DNA of 64,000 nt from Streptomyces sp. AP-93 (GTDB taxonomy: Bacteria > Actinomycetota > Actinomycetes > Streptomycetales > Streptomycetaceae): NCBI RefSeq assembly GCF_022808175.1, contig NZ_JALGBX010000007.1, positions 288,860 to 352,859 of the forward strand, given 5' to 3'. Both the position numbers and the translations under genes were made by a program. Shown piece by piece: positions 58,491 through 64,000 of the stretch (position 1 is the first letter of the stretch; each line of letters begins with the position of its first letter). The notes under the pieces are model-generated. The model made no database searches. It was not told where the DNA came from and saw nothing but the letters and a program-made list of their open reading frames with translations.

Positions 58491-60440
58491 CTACAGCGGC
58501 GGCGGCTCCGGCCGCTCCTGGGGGCCGCGGCCCGACAGGACCTCCCCGTACGCCTGCATCAGGTCTGCCAGCCGCAGGGTGGAGAGGTCCTCCCGGGAGG
58601 GATCCCCGGTGAAGCCGGACAGCCGGAGGTCCCGGTACGCGCAGCTCTTCTCGTACAGCGTGCGCAGGAACCGCCCGTTCCCGAGCTCGTCGATCCACCC
58701 CTGCTCCACCACGTGCCCGCTGATGCTCCGCAGCTCCTCCAGCGCCTCCTCGTCCCACCGGTCCCCGTTCGCGTCCGCCAGCACCCCGCCGATCGAGGTG
58801 AGTTCCAGCGGCCGGTAGCTGGGGAAGTCGACCCGCGTGGTGAACCGCGAGGACAGCCCCGGATTCGTGGCGAGCAGCCGGTCCATCCCCGCCGGATAGC
58901 CCGCCAGGATCACCACCAGGTGGTCGCGGTTGTCCTCCGCCCGCTTCAGCAGCACCTGCAGGGCCTCGTCGCCGTACGCGTCGCCCTTGCTGTAGCCGGA
59001 GTTGGAGAGGCTGTACGCCTCGTCCACGAACAGCACCCCGCCGATCGCCGAGTCGATCAGCTCGTTCGCCTTCACGGCGGTCTGCCCGAGGAACTCGCCG
59101 ACCAGGTCCGCGCGCCCGGCCTCCACGAGGTGGTCGCCGCCGAGCAGGCCCAGCGCGTAGAAGACCCGGCCCAGGATCCGCGCCACCGTGGTCTTGCCCG
59201 TGCCCGACGGTCCGGAGAAGACGAAGTGCCGTTTCGGCGGCTGCACCGGCAGCCCCTGTCCCGTCCGCAGCCTGGCCATGTGCAGCTGCGCGGAGAGCGC
59301 CTTCACCTGCCGCTTGACCGGCTCCAGGCCCACCATCCGCTCCAGCTCCGCGAGCGCCTCGGCCAGCGCCGCCGGATCCGCCGGCCCGGCCGGCGGCCCG
59401 CCCGGTCCCGGCTGCGCGGGCAGCGAGGCCTTGCGCCGTACGCCGGACGGCAGTCCCGCGCCGGGCCCCGGCGCCCCCGGGCCGTGCCGGGGCTCCGGCG
59501 GGTCGGCCGCCGCGAGCGGGTCCGGATCCGGCTGCCCGTCCGCGGCGATCCCCTGGACCGGACCGCCGCCCAGCGCCACCGCCGCGAAGTTCCCGCCCGA
59601 CGGGGCGGGTCCGTGCCCGCCGAAGGCCTCGTAGCCGGCGCCGCTCGCGTACCCGGCCAGGCCGTCGGCGTCCTCGCTGTCCTCGATCGCCGTCAGCCGG
59701 GCCGCCGTGTCCATGAACGCCGGGTCCACCCGGTGCACCGCCCGGTACAGCGGCAGCGCCGCCGCGCTGCGCCCGGTCCCCTCGTGCGCCCGCGCCAGCC
59801 AGTACCGCAGCTCCTTGCGCTGGGGCTGTTCGCTGCGGCAGCGCATCAGCGAGGCCGCCAGCAGCGGCTCGGCCTGCCCGTACATCTCCAGCCGGACCCG
59901 GGCCATCCCGCCGAACAGCCCGGCTTCGATGCCCAGGAGCGGATCGTCGACCAGTGACTCGGTGGAGCGGACCAACTGCTCCCAGTCCTTGACCAGGTAC
60001 GCCCGGCAGGCGTGCAGGAAGCGGACGTGCGGGTCGGTGTCCACGGGAGGCAGGGCCGCGAGCGCCTGGTCCAGCTCGGGCACGTGGCGCCCGTCCAGCC
60101 AGTGCGAGGCGTGCGCCAGCAGCAGGTCCCGCCTGGTCTCCAGGACCGGCTGCACCCACCAGCCCAGCCAGTACCAGGAGTTCAGCGTCCGCCGGTGGCG
60201 GGCCCGCTGTTCCCCGAAGCGGTCCCGGTGGGCGTACATGCGCAGTAACGCGTTCGTGGTGTCGACGCGGAGCGCGTGCAGGCCCAGCCAGGCATCCGCC
60301 ATCGCGGGGTCGAGTCGTACGGCCGTCCGGAACTCCTCCTCGGCCTGCGGGTAGGCGCCCATCGTGCAGGCGTCCACTCCTCGCAGCCAGGCGAGTTCGG
60401 CCGGGGCGTGCGCGCTGCTGCCGTGCGCGGCGAAGTCCAT
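58491..60440 (-). CDS. EccA-like AAA+ ATPase with N-terminal TPR domain
   Basis: A 649-residue protein. Residues 1-270 form a TPR-like helical repeat domain ('MGAYPQAEEEFRTAVRLDPA'). A Gly/Pro-rich linker follows (about 275-360). The CbbX/SpoVK-type AAA+ domain has Walker A 'GPSGTGKTTVARIL' (Lys416) and Walker B 'GGVLFVDEAYSL'. This layout is that of EccA, the cytosolic ATPase of type VII secretion systems, but no EccB-E or WXG100 gene is nearby. I start at ATG 60440 ('MDFAAHGSSAHAPAELAW'); an upstream GTG adds 4 residues. A standalone role in complex disassembly is therefore likely. Confidence 0.83.
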   Translation of the reverse strand: MDFAAHGSSAHAPAELAWLRGVDACTMGAYPQAEEEFRTAVRLDPAMADAWLGLHALRVDTTNALLRMYAHRDRFGEQRARHRRTLNSWYWLGWWVQPVLETRRDLLLAHASHWLDGRHVPELDQALAALPPVDTDPHVRFLHACRAYLVKDWEQLVRSTESLVDDPLLGIEAGLFGGMARVRLEMYGQAEPLLAASLMRCRSEQPQRKELRYWLARAHEGTGRSAAALPLYRAVHRVDPAFMDTAARLTAIEDSEDADGLAGYASGAGYEAFGGHGPAPSGGNFAAVALGGGPVQGIAADGQPDPDPLAAADPPEPRHGPGAPGPGAGLPSGVRRKASLPAQPGPGGPPAGPADPAALAEALAELERMVGLEPVKRQVKALSAQLHMARLRTGQGLPVQPPKRHFVFSGPSGTGKTTVARILGRVFYALGLLGGDHLVEAGRADLVGEFLGQTAVKANELIDSAIGGVLFVDEAYSLSNSGYSKGDAYGDEALQVLLKRAEDNRDHLVVILAGYPAGMDRLLATNPGLSSRFTTRVDFPSYRPLELTSIGGVLADANGDRWDEEALEELRSISGHVVEQGWIDELGNGRFLRTLYEKSCAYRDLRLSGFTGDPSREDLSTLRLADLMQAYGEVLSGRGPQERPEPPPL

Positions 60441-60477
60441 CACATCCCCCACAAGCGTCTCTAGAACTCTGTGTGTG

Positions 60478-60492
60478 CCTGAGTGGTTCAGG
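60478..60492. terminator. Short hairpin at the TnpB-like stop codon
   Basis: CCTGA-GTGGT-TCAGG is a perfect 5-bp dyad that includes the TnpB-like stop codon, 38 nt upstream of the EccA-like start. It could be the subterminal right-end hairpin of an IS200/IS605-type element or simply a weak terminator. Confidence 0.35.
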
Positions 60493-62587
60493 TTTTTCGG
60501 GCGCGGCGTGGCCGTGTGCGGTCGCCACTTTGGGGTCCGAACCTCGGGGTGAGGTGGTGGACCTGGGTGGCGTGCAGGTGGTGGAAGCCCGTCCGCTCGG
60601 CGGCGCTGGTGCGTCGTCGACAGGTTCTGCGTGAGAGCCGTACCCGGCCGGCCGGGAGGTGGCTTTCCGGCTGGTCGGGTACGGGTACTCCATGACCTGA
60701 TACCGGCCCGAATGCTGCCGGTGTCTGGGTGTCATGCCCCGCCGGACGCTGTACCGACCCCTGGGGGCTGGTGGCGGGGACCGTACGCACGTCGGGCATA
60801 CGGCGGGAAGTCTTCGGGCCCGGAGGCTGTCCGGCGGCGCCCCGGGCGCCCGGGCCAACAGGACCGGACGGCCTGCTGCGAGTGGGACGCCCCTTGCCCA
60901 GGGTGCTCCTGGTCCCGCGCGGCCGGGGCAAGGGGTTGTCCGCGCGGCGCGCTCGGCGCAGGCGGCGGGTGGTCTGCTTCGGGCGGCGCACACTGCGCAC
61001 GGTGCCGTCGACGGTGGTGCGGATGGTCCGGGTGCCGGTGGCGCGTTCGGTGACGGTGTAGGTCTGGGCTAGCAGGCCGCGCGAGACAATCCGGCGGGCG
61101 GCTGTGTGGTCGCGGTCCATGGACAGTCCGCAGCCGGTGCAGTGGGCCCACTTCCAGCCCCGCTCACCCAGCCGGTCGGGGGCCGGATGGTGGGTGAGGG
61201 CGCCCAGGCACCCGGGACAACGGGCGGAGGTGCCGCGGGCGGGGACGGTGACCACCGCGATCCCGGCCTTCGCCCCCAGGTGCCGGATGGCTTCGGCGAT
61301 GGTGCCGCGGACCTGCCCGGACAGGCGGGCGTTACCGCGCCGGTGGCCGCGTGCTTCCAGGGTGGCGAGGTCTTCGAGATAGATGACGGTGGCGCCGAGC
61401 GCGGCCGTCTGGTTGACGGCCCAGCGGGCTGCCGACCAGGCCAGGGCATCGTTCAAATGCCGGATACGGACACACACCCGTTGATGCTCGATCTCCAGCA
61501 CCGTGGCGCGTCGCAGAAGTTCACCCCAGGCCCGGTGGGGGGAGCCGAGCCCGTCCGCGAGATGCCGGTAGTGGTCGCGTCGGGTGGCGAGGTGTTCGCG
61601 GTGGGTGCGCAGCCGATGGAGTTTCGCGCTGACCGTGGTGGCGTCGAAGATCAGGGGGCGGCCGTCGGTCACCACTCGCCGCGTCTCGCCCCGCTCGGTC
61701 AGGCGGCCGACCGTGCCGGTGAGGAGGGTGTTGACACCCCAGTCGAAACCCACTGCCACCTCGTGCCCGCTCGCCTTGGTGGCGGGGGCGGGCCATGAGT
61801 GCGGCAGGTCCACCGCGACACGGCCGCTGCTGGTGGGGCGCAGGGTGGGTGTGTGCAGCACCGAGTCCGCCCCTACGGTGCCTGGCAGCCGGATGTCGAT
61901 CACATGCCAGGCCCACTCCCTGCCCGAGACGGGGGCCGCGCACAGCGGGAGTTTGACCCGCAACCGGGCCGTCACCTCATCCACCCGCTCCATAGTGACC
62001 TGCTGGCGGTCCATCGCGGCAAGAAGAACCTGCAAGGCGATCCGGGGCGGGTCCTCCAGTACGCACAGCCCGAGCGGAAGGCGCCGGTGCTCAGCCACAT
62101 AGGCCCGGATCTGGCGGGTGCGGTTACGGATCTCCGCACCACTCACCCCAGCAGGCAGGAGGGTCCGCAGGGCCGTCCAATCCGCTTCGCTACGCCGGCC
62201 CGGATCGGCCGGCCAGGTCGCCAGGACCGCCGCCACCAAACTCCGCCGGTGCAAAGCCAGGCGCAGAGTGCGCGCCGCGTACTCCTCGGCCGCCCGGCGC
62301 ACCCGGTCCGACACATACACGCCCTCGCCCTCGGCGGCGGCCTTCGGCCAGTGAAGGCGGCGCATCGCCATCCACCCCTTGGACGGCAGCACCTCGCCCC
62401 GCCCGTCCACACCGGCGGCCAGCACATCCAGCGACGCCTCATCCCACCGCGTGGCCACCAGCCGCTGGGTCAACTCCTGGCACAGGGAAGCCAGAAACCC
62501 CACCCGCTCCGACAGCATCCGCCGCCCGACCAGCTCGCTGCCGCCCTCGATCACGGCGCGGAAGGCAGTACACGTCGCCGTCGCCAT
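60488..62587 (-). CDS. tnpB: Large TnpB-like (IS605 OrfB/Cas12-type) RuvC nuclease, lone
   Basis: A 699-residue protein with a complete RuvC triad: Asp282 in 'AVGFDWGVNTLL', Glu405 in 'VIYLEDLATLEARG' and Asp in 'CTGCGLSMDRDHTAARRIV' (Asp491/493). The zinc finger has two CxxC knuckles, 'CPGC' and 'CTGC'. These are hallmarks of TnpB proteins, RNA-guided nucleases related to Cas12. The N-terminal region before RuvC-I is 281 residues and a basic, low-complexity tail of about 200 residues follows; typical TnpB is near 400 residues in total. No TnpA (Y1 or serine) transposase is present. ATG 62587 is chosen; the open frame extends 97 codons further without similarity. Transcribed toward EccA. Confidence 0.8.
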   Translation of the reverse strand: MATATCTAFRAVIEGGSELVGRRMLSERVGFLASLCQELTQRLVATRWDEASLDVLAAGVDGRGEVLPSKGWMAMRRLHWPKAAAEGEGVYVSDRVRRAAEEYAARTLRLALHRRSLVAAVLATWPADPGRRSEADWTALRTLLPAGVSGAEIRNRTRQIRAYVAEHRRLPLGLCVLEDPPRIALQVLLAAMDRQQVTMERVDEVTARLRVKLPLCAAPVSGREWAWHVIDIRLPGTVGADSVLHTPTLRPTSSGRVAVDLPHSWPAPATKASGHEVAVGFDWGVNTLLTGTVGRLTERGETRRVVTDGRPLIFDATTVSAKLHRLRTHREHLATRRDHYRHLADGLGSPHRAWGELLRRATVLEIEHQRVCVRIRHLNDALAWSAARWAVNQTAALGATVIYLEDLATLEARGHRRGNARLSGQVRGTIAEAIRHLGAKAGIAVVTVPARGTSARCPGCLGALTHHPAPDRLGERGWKWAHCTGCGLSMDRDHTAARRIVSRGLLAQTYTVTERATGTRTIRTTVDGTVRSVRRPKQTTRRLRRARRADNPLPRPRGTRSTLGKGRPTRSRPSGPVGPGARGAAGQPPGPKTSRRMPDVRTVPATSPQGSVQRPAGHDTQTPAAFGPVSGHGVPVPDQPESHLPAGRVRLSRRTCRRRTSAAERTGFHHLHATQVHHLTPRFGPQSGDRTRPRRARKT

Positions 62588-62708
62588 CAACCTCGCTACG
62601 CCCACCACCCCTCCCCGCGATCCCCGACCGCGCCGAAGCCGGCCCCCACCCGTATCCGATCGGCCTAACGACCGACCATCACACAAAGACACCCATCTCC
62701 ACAGCAAT

Positions 62709-62737
62709 TGGCTACCGCTGGCTACGGGCCCCGTCAA
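62709..62737 (-). promoter_or_regulatory. Candidate promoter of the TnpB-like gene
   Basis: On the minus strand TTGACG (62737-62732) and TAGCCA (62714-62709) are separated by 17 bp, about 120 nt upstream of the chosen ATG. This stretch is notably less GC-rich than the genes on either side. Confidence 0.35.
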
Positions 62738-62872
62738 GCAGCATCCACGGACCCCTAAGCGAAGTGCCCGACAGTTGGAGACTCCGTCCCCGTGGTGCCC
62801 AAGCAACCCCCGCGATGCGTACGCGAGTTGTCCCTGAGTCGATGAAATCAGGGGTGCATCGTACCTGCGGTT

Positions 62873-62894
62873 ACGCACCTTACGTAGGGTGCGT
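62873..62894. promoter_or_regulatory. 22-bp palindrome ACGCACC-TTACGTAG-GGTGCGT
   Basis: ACGCACC and GGTGCGT arms flank a TACGTA core, with a single asymmetric base pair position. It lies in a roughly 580-nt non-coding span (62588-63169) between the TnpB-like gene and the uridine kinase, which also contains the terminator at 63026. I find no convincing ORF in this span. The size and symmetry fit an operator; the owner is unknown. Confidence 0.45.
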
Positions 62895-63025
62895 CGAAGA
62901 CCCGCCGGGTGCGCATCCGGGCGGACAGTGGTGACACAGGGTGAGAAATCGGCCGGGATGTGCCCCGTGCGACGCCGTGACGGAGGAGTGCCGGGCGGGA
63001 CTCGGCGGGGGGCCGGGGGACAGAA

Positions 63026-63063
63026 CGAAGCCCCCGATCACGGGGGAACGATCGGGGGCTTCG
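63026..63063 (-). terminator. Terminator after the uridine-kinase-like gene
   Basis: A perfect 14-bp stem (CGAAGCCCCCGATC and its complement) with a 10-nt loop, followed on the minus strand by TTCTGT, lies 107 nt past the stop of the kinase gene. Confidence 0.75.
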
Positions 63064-63169
63064 TGTCCTCGACGGCCGGTGAGGGCCGCTTCTTCAGAAC
63101 GTAAGGCCGCCTTGGCCCCCGGGTCAAGCGGCCTGGAGGTGCCCGCGAAGAGAGTCTTTCCGCGGCCCC

Positions 63170-63805
63170 TCAGCCCTGGGGGGCCTCATCACCCTCAGTC
63201 ACCCGAGCGGCGGTTCCAGCCGCCCCAGCCGCCCCGGAAGTCCACTCGTATCCCGTACCGCTCTGCCGCACCAGGGTGTCCGCGAAGGGGCGCGAAGGAT
63301 CATCCGAGAAGTGCGAGAGCTCCGCGCGCTCCCATTCGTCCCAGAAGTCGGAAAGTTCACGCCCGTCCCGGTCGCGCCCGCGCCCCCAGGACTTGACGCG
63401 CGGGGTCTCCATCCACAGCAGCCGCGCCAGGTGCGGGCGCAGGGCGCGCCGTCCGGCGCCGACCCCCTCCACGAGCAGCACCGGCCCCGGCTCCAGCACC
63501 CGCTCGGGACCGAACCGCCGCTCGATCCAGTCGTACGGGGTCCAGTGCGCGGCCCGCCCCGCGGCGAGCGGCTCCAGCACCTGCGCACGCAGCCGCCCCA
63601 CCCAGCCGAACAGCTCCTCATGGGTGGCCACATAGTCGAGCCGCAACACGGGAGCCCCGCCCAGCGCCTCGGCGAGCGCCCCCGCGAAGGTGCTCTTCCC
63701 GGACCCGGCGTGCCCGTCGATCCCGACGAGGCGGACGGGCCCGAGAGAGGGCGGCAGCGCGAGGATCTCGCGCGCGAGGAGCTGAAGTGACGCCTGATCT
63801 TCCAC
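63170..63805 (-). CDS. Uridine kinase-like P-loop NTPase
   Basis: A 211-residue P-loop kinase. The Walker A motif 'GIDGHAGSGKSTFAGAL' (GHAGSGKST at 31-39) starts the uridine/cytidine-kinase-like fold, followed by 'RLDYVATHEELFGW' and 'LLVEGVGAGRRALRPHLA'. The lid region has 'WGRGRDRDG'. Uridine kinases phosphorylate nucleosides with NTPs; actinobacterial homologues like this are not well characterised and may act on other substrates. GTG 63805 is chosen because the P-loop follows at normal distance; longer in-frame starts lack support. A palindromic repeat lies just upstream. Confidence 0.75.
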   Translation of the reverse strand: MEDQASLQLLAREILALPPSLGPVRLVGIDGHAGSGKSTFAGALAEALGGAPVLRLDYVATHEELFGWVGRLRAQVLEPLAAGRAAHWTPYDWIERRFGPERVLEPGPVLLVEGVGAGRRALRPHLARLLWMETPRVKSWGRGRDRDGRELSDFWDEWERAELSHFSDDPSRPFADTLVRQSGTGYEWTSGAAGAAGTAARVTEGDEAPQG

Positions 63806-63858
63806 GCCCCCACCGTATGACCTCCGCCCCCACGCGAGCCCCGGGACCCTGCGGGGCC

Positions 63859-64000
63859 GTCCCCTACCCGCCCTTCCCCCGTTCCCCGGGCTCCGCCCGG
63901 ACCCTTGCCGGGCGCGGCGCCGTTCCCGGGGGCCAGCCCCCGGACCCCCGCTCCTCAAACGCCGGAGGGGCTGGATCAGCCACATCCAGCCCCTCCGGCG
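63859..64000. repeat. Long extragenic palindrome, copy 2 (truncated by the window edge)
   Basis: Same family as 58308-58473: GTCCCCTACCCGCCCTTCCCCCG followed by CCTCAAACGCCGGAG...GGCTGGAT. It contains a perfect 17-bp inner dyad at 63960-63976 / 63984-64000 and continues past the window end. Confidence 0.75.

Noticed and set aside
57133..60993. A 1286-codon minus-strand open frame spanning the CNNM gene, the palindrome and the EccA and TnpB ends
   Set aside because: Overlaps three well-supported genes and reads through a terminator-like palindrome; low-complexity Arg/Gly/Ala content.
62941..63396. 151-codon plus-strand ORF near the uridine kinase
   Set aside because: Runs through the strong terminator at 63026-63063 and overlaps the kinase antisense; no family similarity.

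Overview
This 64 kb window is very GC-rich, gene-dense chromosomal DNA with strong GC3 bias, GTG starts, overlapping start/stop codons and long perfect-hairpin terminators. Gene content points to Streptomyces or a close relative: a GuaB1-type IMP dehydrogenase-like protein, a riboflavin operon with a PnuC-type gene, GH18 chitinase with chi direct repeats, the 'RLH(I/V)DLLRV' leader peptides, and abundant LLM flavin monooxygenases. No rRNA, tRNA, CRISPR array or replication origin was recognised.

Region 1 (0.07-12.5 kb, +). An aldehyde dehydrogenase and a Rossmann oxidoreductase precede a three-subunit molybdenum hydroxylase (2Fe-2S, MoCo and FAD subunits), an MFS transporter, a cyclic-nucleotide-domain histidine kinase and an NTF2-fold protein. 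A TMEM175-like channel gene, an IS701-type transposase homologue that has lost its catalytic aspartates, and xdhC (coupled to the transposase homologue by a 1-nt overlap) follow. Region 2 (12.6-15.4 kb): guaB1, a two-domain VOC protein, and the gutted remnant of an ECF sigma factor pinned against a terminator. Region 3 (15.4-21.2 kb, -): a cell-wall polymer set (GT4 glycosyltransferase, GT2/TagF-like fusion, DUF6056-like membrane protein). Region 4 (21.6-25.9 kb, -): LytTR response regulator, acetate-type symporter and LytS-type kinase.

Region 5 (26-38.1 kb): a COG4315 lipoprotein, an LLM/SDR/SGNH operon, an amino-acid permease with an Lrp/AsnC regulator, and three consecutive LLM monooxygenases preceded by a sulfur-type leader peptide. 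A GNAT gene follows, then a second leader peptide ahead of a small thioredoxin-fold CPHC protein. Region 6 (38.3-46.3 kb): a davA-davB lysine monooxygenase pathway, a zinc-ribbon protein, a DUF5995-like protein, a uracil permease, and an MFS/ROK pair sharing a palindromic operator. Region 7 (46.4-55.1 kb): chitinase, then an FMN riboswitch driving ribD-ribE-ribM-ribBA-ribH, followed by hisE and hisG.

Region 8 (55.2-64 kb): a PH-domain membrane protein, two CNNM/CorC-type membrane proteins behind a structured leader, an EccA-like AAA ATPase, a large lone TnpB-like RuvC nuclease, a uridine-kinase-like protein, and two copies of a long extragenic palindrome.

The observations most worth follow-up are four. 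(i) Two sulfur-type leader peptides have anti-Shine-Dalgarno sequence at their stop codons, and one governs an uncharacterised triple-LLM operon. (ii) The 699-aa lone TnpB homologue has an intact RuvC triad and about 200 extra residues after its third RuvC motif. (iii) The catalytically dead IS701 homologue is translationally coupled to xdhC. (iv) A roughly 140-nt structured 5' leader precedes the CNNM pair.
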